37,376 nucleotides of DNA, taken from contig BDTT01000063.1 in assembly GCA_002897995.1 (NCBI GenBank), positions 1 through 37,376 on the forward strand, in the 5' to 3' direction. The notes under the pieces are model-generated. The model ran no database searches, was not told the DNA's origin, and worked only from the letters and a program-made list of their open reading frames with translations. The first letter of the stretch is position 1, and each line of letters starts with the position of its first letter. Source of the DNA: a bacterium BMS3Bbin10 (GTDB lineage Bacteria > Pseudomonadota > Alphaproteobacteria > Rhizobiales > Methyloligellaceae). Below are positions 25,237 to 34,504 of the stretch, one piece after another. Position numbers and translations under genes: made by a program.

Positions 25237-26070
25237 CTAGGCCTCCTCGATGTCGGCAACGACCAGATCGCGGAGCGCGCGCGTGACCCGCGGCCGGACG
25301 CCGAACCATTTCTCGAACCCCGGCACCGCCTGGTGCAGCAGCATGCCGAGCCCATCGACCGTCCGCAGGCCCAGCGCGCGGGCGCCCTCCAGCAATTCGG
25401 TCCGCAGGGGCGCATAGACAAGATCGGCGACAACGCAAGTCTCACCAGCGCCGGAGAGATCAATCCCGAGGCGCGCCGCGCCGGTCATGCCGAGCGTGGT
25501 GGTATTCACGACAAGCCCGCAACCGGGCACCTGGCCGCTGCGCCCGTCCCAGTCGAGAGCCTGAACCGGCCCGTCAAAATGCGCCGCAAGTGCTTCAGCG
25601 CGGGGCCCGGTCCGGTTCACGAGCCTGATTTCGCCAAACCCCCGGCTGATGAGGGCATACACCACCGCGCGCGCCGCGCCGCCGGCGCCCAGGACAAGCG
25701 CGGGAGATTTCGGGTCATCCCACCCCGGCGCGCCCTCGTCCAGATTGGCCAGAAACCCGTAGGCGTCGGTGTTCGAGGCGTGGAGCCGCCCGTTTTCAAA
25801 CCACAGGGTATTCGCGGCCCCTATGGCGCGCGCCGCATCGTCTTCCCGGTCCGCCGCCGCGAGCGCCGCTTCTTTGTGGGGCACGGTCACATTCGCGCCC
25901 GCAAAGCCGCGCGCCTCGAGCTGGGAAAGAAATTCCGCCAGTTCGTCCGGCGCGACGGCCTCTTTCGTGTAGGCGCCGTCAATGCCGTATTGCCTGAGCC
26001 AATGGCCATGAATGAGCGGCGAGCGCGAATGCTCGACCGGCCAGCCGATAACGCAGGCCCTGAGGGTCAT
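25237..26070 (-). CDS. aroE: Shikimate dehydrogenase
   Basis: AroE reduces 3-dehydroshikimate with NADPH in aromatic amino-acid synthesis. The 277-residue protein has [19 protein letters not shown] (the serine pair binds shikimate), the catalytic lysine in [26 protein letters not shown], the [13 protein letters not shown] nucleotide-binding loop and [11 protein letters not shown]. Its ATG overlaps the maf stop by 4 bases, so the two are translationally coupled. Confidence 0.97.
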   Translation of the reverse strand: MTLRACVIGWPVEHSRSPLIHGHWLRQYGIDGAYTKEAVAPDELAEFLSQLEARGFAGANVTVPHKEAALAAADREDDAARAIGAANTLWFENGRLHASNTDAYGFLANLDEGAPGWDDPKSPALVLGAGGAARAVVYALISRGFGEIRLVNRTGPRAEALAAHFDGPVQALDWDGRSGQVPGCGLVVNTTTLGMTGAARLGIDLSGAGETCVVADLVYAPLRTELLEGARALGLRTVDGLGMLLHQAVPGFEKWFGVRPRVTRALRDLVVADIEEA

Positions 26071-26681
26071 GGCCTCTGCCCGCCTTCGCGGCGCAGCTCC
26101 GCCAGCAGCGGCAGCAGGGGCAGTCCGAGGATCGCGAAATAATCCCCCCTGATCTCGTCGAAGAGATTCACTCCCAGCCCCTCGAGCTGATAAGCGCCCA
26201 CCGACTGCAGGACACTTTCGCCCGCGGCCGCCAGATACTTCCCGATATATTCAGGCGTCAGCGCCCGCATGGTGAGATCGCTCGAATCGACATAACCCCA
26301 TATCACATTGCCCTCGCGCGCCAGCGCAACGGCGGTGTGCAACTGGTGGGTCCTGCCCCGGAGCGTCAGCAGCGTCCGGCGGGCTTCTTTCATGGTCGCG
26401 GGCTTTTCAAACAATTCGTCGCCGGCGGCCAGCACCTGATCCGCGCCGATGACCAGCGCGCCGGGATGACGTTCGGCGACCGTCTCGGCCTTGGCCCGCG
26501 CCAGAACATCGGCGACATCGGATGCGCCGGTGTTCCGGTCGCGGGTAATCACCTTGCGGATCGCGTCCTCGTCGATGTCGGCGGGGTCCGTTTCGAAGGT
26601 GAGACCGGCCGCCTCGAGCAGCGCGGCCCGGCTGGCGCTTCGCGACCCCAGGACAAGTGGCGATGATATTTCCGCGAACAT
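26067..26681 (-). CDS. maf: Maf-family nucleoside triphosphate pyrophosphatase
   Basis: Maf proteins hydrolyse non-canonical or methylated nucleoside triphosphates, limiting their incorporation. The 204-residue protein has the N-terminal [19 protein letters not shown] with the SxSxxR pattern, then VIGADQVL, the [14 protein letters not shown] block and [29 protein letters not shown]. The ADQ (not ADT) sequence at the active-site aspartate is like the E. coli YceF type, which prefers 7-methyl-GTP; that assignment is inferred. It follows ppsR after 3 bases. Confidence 0.95.
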   Translation of the reverse strand: MFAEISSPLVLGSRSASRAALLEAAGLTFETDPADIDEDAIRKVITRDRNTGASDVADVLARAKAETVAERHPGALVIGADQVLAAGDELFEKPATMKEARRTLLTLRGRTHQLHTAVALAREGNVIWGYVDSSDLTMRALTPEYIGKYLAAAGESVLQSVGAYQLEGLGVNLFDEIRGDYFAILGLPLLPLLAELRREGGQRP

Positions 26682-26684
26682 GTT

Positions 26685-27578
26685 CTACCCCGTTCCTTCC
26701 GCCACGCTGGCGGGCTGTTTGTGAAACTGCTTGAGGATGGCGGCCGCGGTTTCCTCGACCGAACGGCGCGTCACGTCGATGATCGGCCAGCCATTGCGGC
26801 TGCACAGGCGCCGGGTAAAAGTGATCTCTTCCTCGATCAGGTCGCGGTCCACATATTCATTCAGATCGCGGTCGGCGAGGGTCAGCACGCGGTTGCGGCG
26901 CACCTGGGCAATCCGGTCGGCGCTGGCGATCAGCCCGACGACGAACACGCCGGCGGTGTTTTCCAGTTGCGGCGGCAGGGGCAGGGACGGAATGAGCGGG
27001 ACATTGGCGGTCTTGAAGCCGCGCTGGGCCAGGTAGATGCTGGTCGGCGTTTTCGACGTCCGGCTGATGCCCACGATCACAATATCGGCGTCGCTGAGAT
27101 TGTCGGGCAGGCGCCCGTCGTCATGGGTCATGGTAAAATTCAGCGCGTCGATACGGTGGAAATATTCCGCATCGAGGACATGTTGCCCGCCGACCGTCGG
27201 TGTCGACGGCGCGCCGAGATAGGATTCGAAAACCTTCATGATGGTCGCCAGCACCGGGACGCAGGGCACGTTGAGCGACTGGCAATAGTCTTCCAGCATC
27301 TTGGCGAGTTCGGGGTTCACGAGAGTGTAGAGCACGATGCCGGGCGCCGCCTCGATCTCCGGCAATACGCGGTCGAGCTGGCGCTTGTTGCGAACCAGGG
27401 AGTGGACATGCTCGATACTTTGAATCTGGGAATATTGCACGATCGCCGCCTTGACGACCGCACTCAGCGTTTCGCCGGTAGCATCCGAGATCAGATGCAG
27501 GTGGAAAAACTTCGGTAAATCCCTTGGCACTTGCTGGAAGCTCCGTTGATAAGTTTGGCCGGGCGGGGCGTCATCCAT
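26685..27578 (-). CDS. ppsR: PEP synthase / PPDK regulatory kinase-phosphorylase (DUF299)
   Basis: A member of the DUF299 family, bifunctional ADP-dependent kinase and Pi-dependent phosphorylase acting on PEP synthase or pyruvate phosphate dikinase. The 297-residue protein has FHLHLISDATGETLSAVVKA at the N-terminus, then HDDGR and the P-loop-like VGISRTSKTPTSIYLAQRG, and ends with IDVTRRSVEETAAAIL. Whether its target is PPS or PPDK cannot be told here. ATG 27578 has AGGGTGG upstream; a GTG at 27590 is also in frame. It is the homologue of Rickettsia RP001, the gene that flanks oriC in several alphaproteobacteria. Genes from here leftwards read away from the origin. Confidence 0.95.
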   Translation of the reverse strand: MDDAPPGQTYQRSFQQVPRDLPKFFHLHLISDATGETLSAVVKAAIVQYSQIQSIEHVHSLVRNKRQLDRVLPEIEAAPGIVLYTLVNPELAKMLEDYCQSLNVPCVPVLATIMKVFESYLGAPSTPTVGGQHVLDAEYFHRIDALNFTMTHDDGRLPDNLSDADIVIVGISRTSKTPTSIYLAQRGFKTANVPLIPSLPLPPQLENTAGVFVVGLIASADRIAQVRRNRVLTLADRDLNEYVDRDLIEEEITFTRRLCSRNGWPIIDVTRRSVEETAAAILKQFHKQPASVAEGTG

Positions 27579-27955
27579 ATTTGCAGCCACCCTGTCCCGT
27601 CTTCTCCACTAAATTCCCCACAACCGCGAAGCTGTGGATTGCGATTCTCAAAGTTCCTCGCCGCGCATCCGGCGATCGCTTTATTCAGCCCTTATCCTGC
27701 TTTTATCAACAAACGCACCTGATTGCTTCCAGGCGGAAGCCCGGTCGCGAATCCGTCTTGCGGCTCGCAGAATATTCCGCCTCCCCTCTCATAATCCTAT
27801 ACTGTGAATATCGGAATGGCCCGGAAAACTTGACTGTGAATTTCGTGTGGGAAGACTGGTGTGCGAAAACAATATTCGATATCCACTCTTTAGAAAAATT
27901 AACTGAAAAGAAGATTCTAGAATCCTTATTGGATTATTGACTGGGGGAAACCGTT
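27579..27955. other. Probable chromosomal replication origin (oriC)
   Basis: This 377-base gap between ppsR and hemE corresponds to the RP001-hemE gap that contains oriC in Caulobacter crescentus and Rickettsia. Flanking genes diverge from it. DnaA-box-like 9-mers (consensus TTATNCACA): TTATCAACA (27703-27711) and, on the minus strand, ATATTCACA (27803-27811), each with one mismatch; with two mismatches TTCCCCACA (27614-27622), CAATCCACA (minus, 27633-27641), AAATTCACA (minus, 27835-27843) and ATATCCACT (27889-27897). An AT-rich stretch at about 27860-27940 could be the unwinding element. No full CtrA box was seen. A possible short ORF here looks like chance. Confidence 0.8.
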
Positions 27956-28993
27956 ATTCATCCGCAAGCCGATAAGCCGGCGCTCCTTCGAGCGCTTTCG
28001 GGTGAAACCTGTCATCCGCCGCCCATTTGGCTGATGCGCCAAGCTGGCAGATACCTGCCCGAATATCGTGAAGTAAGGGCCGACGCGGGCTCGTTTCTGG
28101 ATCTTTGCTTTAATCCCGAGCTCGCCGCGCGCGTGACGCTTCAGCCGATTGAACGCTTTGGCTTCGATGCGGCAATCCTGTTCTCCGATATTCTGGTCGT
28201 GCCCCATGCGCTGGGCCAGAAGGTCGATTTCATACAGAATGAGGGGCCGGTTCTCGAGCCGGTTACCGATGGCGATGCGATCCGCGCCCTGACCCGGGAC
28301 AGGTTTCTGGAGCTTCTGGAACCGGTGTTCGAAACCGTGCGCCAGGTGCGGGCGGGCCTCGGCCCCGAGGTGGCGCTGATCGGGTTTTGCGGCGCGCCCT
28401 GGACGGTGGCGACATACATGGTCGGCGGCAGGGGAAGCCCGGATCAGGCGGCGGCGCGCGCACTGGCCTACCGCGACCCCGGGGCGTTCCGGATTCTGAT
28501 CGATCTGCTGGTCGGGGTTTCGGTCGAATATCTTTGCGCGCAGGTGAAAGCGGGCGCGCAGGTGCTGCAGATATTCGACAGCTGGGCCGGTACGCTCCCC
28601 GATGGCGAATTCGAGCGCTGGTGTGTCGGACCAGCGCGCGAAATCGTGGCCGGGGTCCGGGCCAGGGGCGTGGAGGCGCCGGTCATCGGCTTTCCCCGGG
28701 GGAGCGGCCCGCTCTATTCGCATTATGCCAGGGAGACAGGGGTGAACGGCGTCAGTTGCGATACCTCGCTGCCGCTCGACTATATCGCCCGCGAACTTCA
28801 ACCCTCCCTCGCGGTACAGGGGAATCTCGATCCGTTGCTGCTGGTGAATGGCGGCGATGCGCTGACGCGCCGGGTGGATGAGATACTGGCGGCGCTGGGC
28901 GAGGGACCGTTCATCTTCAATCTCGGCCATGGCATCGTGCCGCAAACACCGCCTGAACATGTGGCGCGGCTGGTCGCGCAGGTTCGCCGGTGA
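27956..28993 (+). CDS. hemE: Uroporphyrinogen decarboxylase, with non-canonical start
   Basis: HemE decarboxylates uroporphyrinogen III to coproporphyrinogen III in haem synthesis. From ATT 27956 it has 345 codons, the family length. Motifs: PPPIWLMRQAGRYLPEYR with the substrate-binding arginine, FGFDAAILFSDILVVPHALG with the catalytic aspartate, FCGAPWTVATYMVGG, IFDSWAG and NLGHGIVPQTPPEHV with the conserved histidine. The frame is open back to TGA 27938, but contains no ATG, GTG or TTG before ATG 28034. A start at 28034 would cut off the first barrel strand (about 26 residues). ATT 27956 is preceded by GGGGG some 10 bases upstream, and ATT starts are known (infC). CTG 27941 is the alternative. 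A sequence error (ATG read as ATT) is also possible. hemJ overlaps its end by 4 bases. Confidence 0.85.
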   Translation: MHPQADKPALLRALSGETCHPPPIWLMRQAGRYLPEYREVRADAGSFLDLCFNPELAARVTLQPIERFGFDAAILFSDILVVPHALGQKVDFIQNEGPVLEPVTDGDAIRALTRDRFLELLEPVFETVRQVRAGLGPEVALIGFCGAPWTVATYMVGGRGSPDQAAARALAYRDPGAFRILIDLLVGVSVEYLCAQVKAGAQVLQIFDSWAGTLPDGEFERWCVGPAREIVAGVRARGVEAPVIGFPRGSGPLYSHYARETGVNGVSCDTSLPLDYIARELQPSLAVQGNLDPLLLVNGGDALTRRVDEILAALGEGPFIFNLGHGIVPQTPPEHVARLVAQVRR

Positions 28994-29424
28994 GCTATCT
29001 GGTCCTCAAATCCCTGCATGTCATGGCCGTCATCGCCTGGATGGCCGGGCTGTTCTATCTGCCGCGGCTCTACGTCTATCACGCCGGCGCGAAGCCCGGC
29101 TCCGAGATGTCGGAAACCTTCAAGGTGATGGAGCGGCGATTGCTGAGAGCCATAATGACCCCGGCGATGCTGGTGAGTTGGGGCCTCGGGCTGTGGCTCG
29201 GTTTCGGCAGCGGAGCGATCGACTGGTCCGTGGATTACTGGTTCCACGGCAAACTTCTTTTTGTGGCGCTGCTCACCGCCTTTCACATGGCGCTGGCGAA
29301 GTGGGGCAGGGATTTTGAAAGCGACCGCAACGCGCATCCGGCGCGGTTTTACCGGATCATCAACGAAGTGCCGACAATCCTCATGGCCATTATCGTGGTG
29401 CTGGTGGTGGTGCGCCCGTTCTAG
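28990..29424 (+). CDS. hemJ: Protoporphyrinogen IX oxidase HemJ
   Basis: HemJ oxidises protoporphyrinogen IX to protoporphyrin IX at the inner membrane, the third last-stage haem enzyme type besides HemG and HemY. The 144-residue protein has four membrane helices, with SYLVLKSLHVMAVIAWMAGLFYLPRLYVYH at the N-terminus, ERRLLRAIMTPAMLVSWGLGLWL in the middle, and KLLFVALLTAFHMALAKW. The histidines in the first and third helices are those proposed to bind haem. It starts with GTG 28990, overlapping the hemE stop (GTGA), so hemE and hemJ form a coupled pair. hemE-hemJ-rho is a frequent order in the class. Confidence 0.95.
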   Translation: MSYLVLKSLHVMAVIAWMAGLFYLPRLYVYHAGAKPGSEMSETFKVMERRLLRAIMTPAMLVSWGLGLWLGFGSGAIDWSVDYWFHGKLLFVALLTAFHMALAKWGRDFESDRNAHPARFYRIINEVPTILMAIIVVLVVVRPF

Positions 29425-29662
29425 TTCGGATCAAACGGGATTACCTTTAATTCTTCTGAAAAGTCTGGTATAAGTGAGTCGAGATACAGTCTTTCGGTGG
29501 CCCATTCGGACACCCATCTAATCAGCAGCGCGAAATACTCCCCAAGCCTCCATCTGTGGCAGAAGCCCGGCAAGGCTATGAGACATTTCCAAAAGGCATG
29601 CGGGAGCATCGCCGGGCTGCAACGCTTCCAATTCTCTTCACAGGTCAGTTCGGAGTGCCCGA
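29425..29662. other. rho leader region, no certain gene
   Basis: The 238 bases between hemJ and rho are less GC-rich. TGGTATAAG at 29466-29474 resembles an extended -10 element for rho, without a clear -35. A 62-codon minus-strand frame (29421-29609) ending inside the hemJ stop has a protein-like composition (GEYFALLIRWVSEWATERLYL) but no ribosome site; I do not call it. Rho leaders often carry autoregulatory sequences; none could be identified. Confidence 0.4.
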
Positions 29663-30928
29663 ATGCAGGAAATGAAATTACAGGAACTCAAGGTCAAGAC
29701 CCCGACGGAGTTGTTGAACTTCGCCGAGGGTGTGGAGGTGGAGAACGCCAGCACCCTGCGCAAGCAGGAGCTGATGTTCGCCATATTGAAGCAGCTTGCC
29801 GCGCGCGATGTGGATATTACCGGCATCGGCGTCGTCGAGGTTCTGCAGGACGGTTTCGGCTTCCTGCGCTCGCCCGAGGCAAATTACCTGGCCGGGCCGG
29901 ACGATATTTATGTCAGTCCCAGCCAGATCCGGCGCTTTGCCCTGCGCACCGGCGATACGGTGGAGGGGCAGATTCGCAGCCCCAAGGACGGCGAGCGCTA
30001 TTTCGCGCTGCTCAAGGTCAACCAGATCAATTTCGACGATCCGGAGAAAATCCGCCACAAGATCAATTTCGATAATCTGACGCCGCTTTATCCCGACCAG
30101 TGGATGGAGATGGAACTGGAGGGTCCGACGGTCAAGGATACCAGCGGGCGCGTGATCGATATCGTGGCGCCTATCGGCAAGGGCCAGCGCGGGCTGATCG
30201 TGTCGCCGCCGCGCACGGGTAAAACGATGATCCTGCAGAACATCGCCCATTCGATTTCCGGCAATCATCCCGAATGTTTTCTCATCGTGCTGCTGATCGA
30301 CGAGCGCCCCGAAGAAGTCACCGACATGCAGCGCTCGGTGAAGGGCGAGGTGATTTCCTCCACCTTCGATGAGCCCGCGACGCGCCATGTGCAGGTCGCG
30401 GAAATGGTCATCGAGAAAGCCAAGCGGCTGGTCGAGCATAAACGCGATGTGGTGATCCTGCTGGATTCGATCACCCGGCTGGGCCGCGCCTACAACACGG
30501 TCGTGCCGTCATCGGGCAAGGTGCTGACCGGCGGCGTGGACGCCAATGCGTTGCAGCGCCCGAAACGCTTCTTCGGCGCCGCGCGCAATATCGAGGAAGG
30601 CGGGTCGCTGACCATCATCGCCACCGGGCTCATCGATACCGGCAGCCGGATGGACGAGGTGATCTTCGAGGAGTTCAAGGGCACGGGCAATTCGGAGATC
30701 GTGCTGGACCGCAAGATCGCCGACAAGCGCGTCTTTCCCGCCATCGACATCGCCAAGTCGGGAACCCGCAAGGAAGAGCTGCTGGTACCCCCCGATCAGC
30801 TCAAGAAAATGTATATTCTGCGGCGTATCCTGAACCCGATGGGGCCCATGGACGGGATCGAGTTCCTGCTCGACAAACTCAAGCAGACCAAGAACAACGC
30901 CGAGTTCTTCGATTCGATGCAGACCTAA
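29663..30928 (+). CDS. rho: Transcription termination factor Rho
   Basis: Rho is the hexameric RNA helicase that ends transcription at rut-containing RNAs. The 421-residue protein has the N-terminal helical domain ([18 protein letters not shown]), the RNA-binding cold-shock domain with [13 protein letters not shown], the P-loop [10 protein letters not shown], Walker [18 protein letters not shown] with the R-loop, and the Q-loop region [23 protein letters not shown]. It ends [11 protein letters not shown]. No large inserts, so standard alphaproteobacterial form. ATG 29663 has CGGAG upstream; ATG 29672 is a less likely alternative. Confidence 0.98.
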   Translation: MQEMKLQELKVKTPTELLNFAEGVEVENASTLRKQELMFAILKQLAARDVDITGIGVVEVLQDGFGFLRSPEANYLAGPDDIYVSPSQIRRFALRTGDTVEGQIRSPKDGERYFALLKVNQINFDDPEKIRHKINFDNLTPLYPDQWMEMELEGPTVKDTSGRVIDIVAPIGKGQRGLIVSPPRTGKTMILQNIAHSISGNHPECFLIVLLIDERPEEVTDMQRSVKGEVISSTFDEPATRHVQVAEMVIEKAKRLVEHKRDVVILLDSITRLGRAYNTVVPSSGKVLTGGVDANALQRPKRFFGAARNIEEGGSLTIIATGLIDTGSRMDEVIFEEFKGTGNSEIVLDRKIADKRVFPAIDIAKSGTRKEELLVPPDQLKKMYILRRILNPMGPMDGIEFLLDKLKQTKNNAEFFDSMQT

Positions 30929-30963
30929 TGGTTTTGGCGTAACTATTTGATATTACATAGGTA

Positions 30964-30972
30964 TTATCCACA
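30964..30972 (+). promoter_or_regulatory. Perfect DnaA box TTATCCACA
   Basis: TTATCCACA matches the DnaA consensus at all positions. It lies in the AT-rich 85-base gap between rho and mnmE, about 3 kb from the probable oriC. It may titrate DnaA or regulate mnmE. A single perfect 9-mer can arise by chance. Confidence 0.5.
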
Positions 30973-31013
30973 AATATTGGATTCGCCAAGCCCGGCCGGC
31001 ACTGACATGGCCT

Positions 31014-32351
31014 ATGACCGCAAGCCCTGAAACCAGCACGATCTTCGCCCTTTCCAGCGGGCGCGGGCGCGCGGGCGTCGCGGTGATCCGCATATCGGGC
31101 GCGCGCGCGCGCGCCGCGCTGGAGGCCCTCGCCGGGCCCGCGCCGCCGGCGCGCCAGGCCGCCCGCCGCCGCCTTGTCGATCCTGAATCAAACGAATTGC
31201 TGGACCGCGCGCTGGTGCTGTTCTTCGCCGCTCCGGCGAGCTTCACCGGCGAGGATATCGCGGAGCTGCACATCCATGGCGGACCGGCCGTCCTGGACGG
31301 CGTCATCTCGGCGCTGGGGCGCATGACGGGACTGCGCCCGGCGGAGCCTGGAGAGTTCGCGCGCCGGGCGTTCGAGAACAACAAGCTCGATCTCACGCAA
31401 GTCGAGGGCCTGGCCGATCTGATCGAGGCGGAAACGCAGGCGCAAGCACGCCAGGCCCTGCGCCAGTCCGGCGGGGGCCTGCGCGCCGCGTGCGAGGAAT
31501 GGCGCGAGCGGATTATCCATGCCTCATCGCTCATCGAGGCGGCGCTCGATTTTTCCGACGAGGCGGATGTGCCGGCGATGATCGAAGGACAGGCCCGGCC
31601 CGTGGTTGAGGCGCTTGCCGCATCGCTCATCCGCCATCTCGGCGATGCCCGAAGGGGCGAGCGGCTACGCGAAGGATTGCAGGTGGTGCTGGCGGGCGCG
31701 CCCAATGCGGGCAAGTCCAGCCTGCTCAATGCGCTCAGCCAGCGCGACGCCGCCATCGTCTCGCAGGAGCCCGGCACCACCCGCGACGCGATCGAGGTGC
31801 ATCTCGATCTTGGCGGCTATCCGGTGACGCTCATCGACACCGCCGGGCTGCGCGAGGCCGAAGGCGAGGTTGAGCGCGAGGGCGTGCGGCGGACCCTGCG
31901 CCGCGCGGTCGAGGCCGATCTGATTGTCTGGCTCATAGACGGGGTTAATCCGCAATGGGCGCCGCCGGATGAATTGATCGCCGGTGAAGACGCGCTGCTG
32001 CGCGTTTTCAACAAGGCCGATCTGGCAGCGCCGGACGAGGCGCATGATGCAATCGCTATTTCGGCGAAGACCGGCGACGGGCTGGACCGGCTGACCGAGG
32101 CCCTTGCCGCGCGCGCTGCCGCCTTGTTGGAGGCCGGGGAACCGGCGCTCGTCACCCGCGCGCGCCAGCGCCGGGAGCTCGAGGTTTGCCGCGATGCGCT
32201 TGTGGCATTCCTTGAAGGCGCGCCCCTGGAGCTTGAACTGCGCGCGGAGGACTTGCGCGTGGCGGCCCGGGCGCTGGGACGCGTTACGGGCCGCGTCGAT
32301 GTGGAAGACGTGCTGGACCGCATCTTCGGTGATTTCTGCATCGGCAAATAA
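31014..32351 (+). CDS. mnmE: tRNA modification GTPase MnmE
   Basis: MnmE, with MnmG, installs the 5-carboxymethylaminomethyl or aminomethyl group on wobble uridine 34 of certain tRNAs. The 445-residue protein has the tetrahydrofolate-binding N-terminal domain ([21 protein letters not shown]), the central helical domain, and an inserted GTPase domain with G1 GAPNAGKSS, G2 GTTRD, G3 DTAGLRE and G4 NKAD. It ends with the conserved CIGK whose cysteine is needed for modification. A parS site begins directly after its stop. Confidence 0.97.
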   Translation: MTASPETSTIFALSSGRGRAGVAVIRISGARARAALEALAGPAPPARQAARRRLVDPESNELLDRALVLFFAAPASFTGEDIAELHIHGGPAVLDGVISALGRMTGLRPAEPGEFARRAFENNKLDLTQVEGLADLIEAETQAQARQALRQSGGGLRAACEEWRERIIHASSLIEAALDFSDEADVPAMIEGQARPVVEALAASLIRHLGDARRGERLREGLQVVLAGAPNAGKSSLLNALSQRDAAIVSQEPGTTRDAIEVHLDLGGYPVTLIDTAGLREAEGEVEREGVRRTLRRAVEADLIVWLIDGVNPQWAPPDELIAGEDALLRVFNKADLAAPDEAHDAIAISAKTGDGLDRLTEALAARAAALLEAGEPALVTRARQRRELEVCRDALVAFLEGAPLELELRAEDLRVAARALGRVTGRVDVEDVLDRIFGDFCIGK

Positions 32352-32367
32352 TGTTTCACGTGAAACG
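32352..32367. promoter_or_regulatory. parS site 1
   Basis: TGTTTCACGTGAAACG differs from the 16-bp parS palindrome TGTTTCACGTGAAACA at the last base only. ParB loads here and spreads as a CTP-dependent clamp. It begins at the base after the mnmE stop, 3.7 kb before parB's start, and shares a 15-base core with site 2. Confidence 0.93.
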
Positions 32368-32369
32368 CT

Positions 32370-32585
32370 CCATCCTTCGAGACGGCGCTGGCGCGCCTCC
32401 TCAGGATGAGGTTTGAGACAAAAAGTCCTCACCCTTCCGTGCTGGCGCGCCTCCCCGCGATGAAGGTGGAAACACAAGGCCCGCACCCTAACACCGCGGA
32501 CGCGCCTTCCGGCGATGAAGGTGGAAATACCAAATCCTCACCCTGAGGAGCGCCCGAATGGGCGCGTCTCGAAGGGTGTGCGACG
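32370..32585. repeat. Palindromic repeat cluster, family B
   Basis: Left end CCTTCGAGACGGCGCTGGCG followed by CTCCTCAGGATGAGG; right end CCTCACCCTGAGGAGCGC followed by GTCTCGAAGGGTGTG, the inverse orientation. Between them are two further partial copies (around GCTGGCGCGCCTCCCCGCGA and GCGCCTTCCGGCGATGAAGG). It fills the gap between parS site 1 and mnmG. Related to 14478-14578. Confidence 0.75.
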
Positions 32586-32631
32586 CCACCCGGGCTTTGA
32601 CGGCGCGCGGGGAACGCGTTAGATCGCTCCC

Positions 32632-34497
32632 ATGAAGTCATTCGATGTCATTGTGATCGGCGGCGGCCATGCCGGCTGCGAGGCGGCGGCGGCGGCGGCG
32701 CGGATGGGCGCGGCGACAGCGCTCGTGACCCACAAATTCGCCACCGTCGGCGAAATGTCCTGCAATCCTGCCATAGGCGGCCTCGGCAAGGGCCATCTTG
32801 TGCGCGAGATCGATGCGCTGGACGGATTGATGGGCCGGGTGACCGACGCTGCCGGTATTCAGTTCCGCGTGCTCAACCGCTCCAAGGGTCCCGCCGTCCA
32901 GGGCCCGCGCGCCCAGGCCGACCGCAAGCTTTACCGCCAGGCCATGCAGGCGGAGATCAGGGCCGTATCGGGCCTGGAAGTGATCGAGGCGGCGGTTGAC
33001 GACCTGATCGTTGAACAGGGCAAAACCCGCGGCGTGGTCACCGCTGACGGGGATGAAATTCGCGGGCACTGCGTGGTGCTGACCACCGGAACCTTTCTGA
33101 ACGGGCTTATTCACATCGGCGCGAAGAAGATTCCCGCCGGGCGTATCGGCGAAGCGCCCGCGCGCGGCCTGTCATCGCGCCTCTATGCCCTCGGCCTCGC
33201 CATGGGCCGGCTGAAGACCGGCACGCCGCCGCGCCTCGACGGCGGGACCATTTGCCGGGAGGGCCTCAAGGAACAGCCCGGCGATGACCCGGCGGCGCCC
33301 TTCTCGTTCCTGACGCAGCGCATCTCAGTGCGCCAGGTGCCCTGCCACATCACCTTCACCAATGCGCAAACTCACGCCATCATCGAAAAAAACCTCGATA
33401 ATGCGCCAATTTATTCCGGCCAGATCGATGGCGTCGGCCCGCGCTATTGCCCCTCCATCGAGGACAAGGTGGTGCGTTTCGCCGAACGCGGCGCCCACCA
33501 GATCTTTCTCGAGCCCGAAGGTCTGGACGATGACACGGTTTATCCCAACGGGATTTCCACCTCGCTCTCCGAGGAGGTCCAGCGGGCTTTCCTCAAGACC
33601 ATTCCCGGGCTGGAATGCGCGAAGATCGTCCGGCCCGGCTACGCCATCGAATATGACACGGTGGACCCGCGCGAGCTCAGGCCCTCCCTGGAGGTCAAAA
33701 AGCTTCCCGGGCTGTTTCTGGCCGGTCAGATCAACGGCACCACGGGCTATGAAGAAGCCGCCGGACAGGGGCTGATCGCCGGGCTGAACGCGGCGCTGAC
33801 CGCGTCGGGCGGAAACAAGACCTTCACGGTTTCGCGCGCCGACGCCTATCTCGGCGTCATGATCGACGATCTGGTGACGCGCGGCGTCACCGAGCCCTAC
33901 CGGATGTTCACCTCGCGCGCGGAATACCGCCTGAAGCTGCGCGCCGACAATGCGGATCAGCGCCTGACGCCGCTTGGCGTTGGGATTGGTTGCGTGGGGC
34001 GCGAGCGCGCCGCGCACCATGCGCAAAAGGCCGCCGCGCTGGGCGAGGCAAGGCAAAAGCTTCAATCCCTCTCCCTCACCCCCAATGAGGCGCTCCGCGC
34101 GGGTCTTGCCGTCAACAGGGACGGAAAGCGGCGCAGCGCTTTTGAGCTGCTGTCCTATCCGGGCATCGATTTGAGCGCGCTGGCCCGCGTCTGGCCGGAA
34201 CTTGGCGCCATTCCGGGCCAGATTGGCGCGCAGATCGAGACCGATGCGCGTTATGCGGTCTATCTGCGCCGCCAGGACGCGGATATTGCCGCCTTCCGCA
34301 GGGACGAAGCGGCGGCGATCCCGCGCGAATTCGACTATGGGCGCATTTCCGGGCTGTCCAACGAAGTGCGCCAGAAACTTGTGGCCCATCGCCCGGCGAC
34401 CCTCGCGCAGGCGTCGCGGATCGACGGCATCACGCCGGCCGCGCTGATGCTGCTGGCGGTGCATGTGAAAAAAGCGCCCGGGCGCAGAAGCGCCTGA
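32632..34497 (+). CDS. mnmG: tRNA modification enzyme MnmG (GidA)
   Basis: MnmG is the FAD-dependent partner of MnmE in wobble-uridine modification. The 621-residue protein starts [19 protein letters not shown] with the FAD-binding glycine motif, followed by [22 protein letters not shown], the catalytic-cysteine region ending [21 protein letters not shown], and the C-terminal helical MnmE-binding part ([18 protein letters not shown]). Length is standard. ATG 32632 has no strong ribosome site. rsmG follows after 7 bases, the classical gidA-gidB pair. Confidence 0.98.
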   Translation: MKSFDVIVIGGGHAGCEAAAAAARMGAATALVTHKFATVGEMSCNPAIGGLGKGHLVREIDALDGLMGRVTDAAGIQFRVLNRSKGPAVQGPRAQADRKLYRQAMQAEIRAVSGLEVIEAAVDDLIVEQGKTRGVVTADGDEIRGHCVVLTTGTFLNGLIHIGAKKIPAGRIGEAPARGLSSRLYALGLAMGRLKTGTPPRLDGGTICREGLKEQPGDDPAAPFSFLTQRISVRQVPCHITFTNAQTHAIIEKNLDNAPIYSGQIDGVGPRYCPSIEDKVVRFAERGAHQIFLEPEGLDDDTVYPNGISTSLSEEVQRAFLKTIPGLECAKIVRPGYAIEYDTVDPRELRPSLEVKKLPGLFLAGQINGTTGYEEAAGQGLIAGLNAALTASGGNKTFTVSRADAYLGVMIDDLVTRGVTEPYRMFTSRAEYRLKLRADNADQRLTPLGVGIGCVGRERAAHHAQKAAALGEARQKLQSLSLTPNEALRAGLAVNRDGKRRSAFELLSYPGIDLSALARVWPELGAIPGQIGAQIETDARYAVYLRRQDADIAAFRRDEAAAIPREFDYGRISGLSNEVRQKLVAHRPATLAQASRIDGITPAALMLLAVHVKKAPGRRSA

Positions 34498-34504
34498 CCG
34501 TCCC

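Noticed and set aside
27524-27940. 138-codon plus-strand frame across the ppsR start and oriC gap
   Set aside because: It begins inside ppsR on the opposite strand, has no ribosome site and no family likeness; the AT-rich origin sequence explains the open frame.
33325-34464. 379-codon minus-strand frame antisense to mnmG
   Set aside because: mnmG is unmistakable on the plus strand; the antisense product has no start context or recognisable domain.
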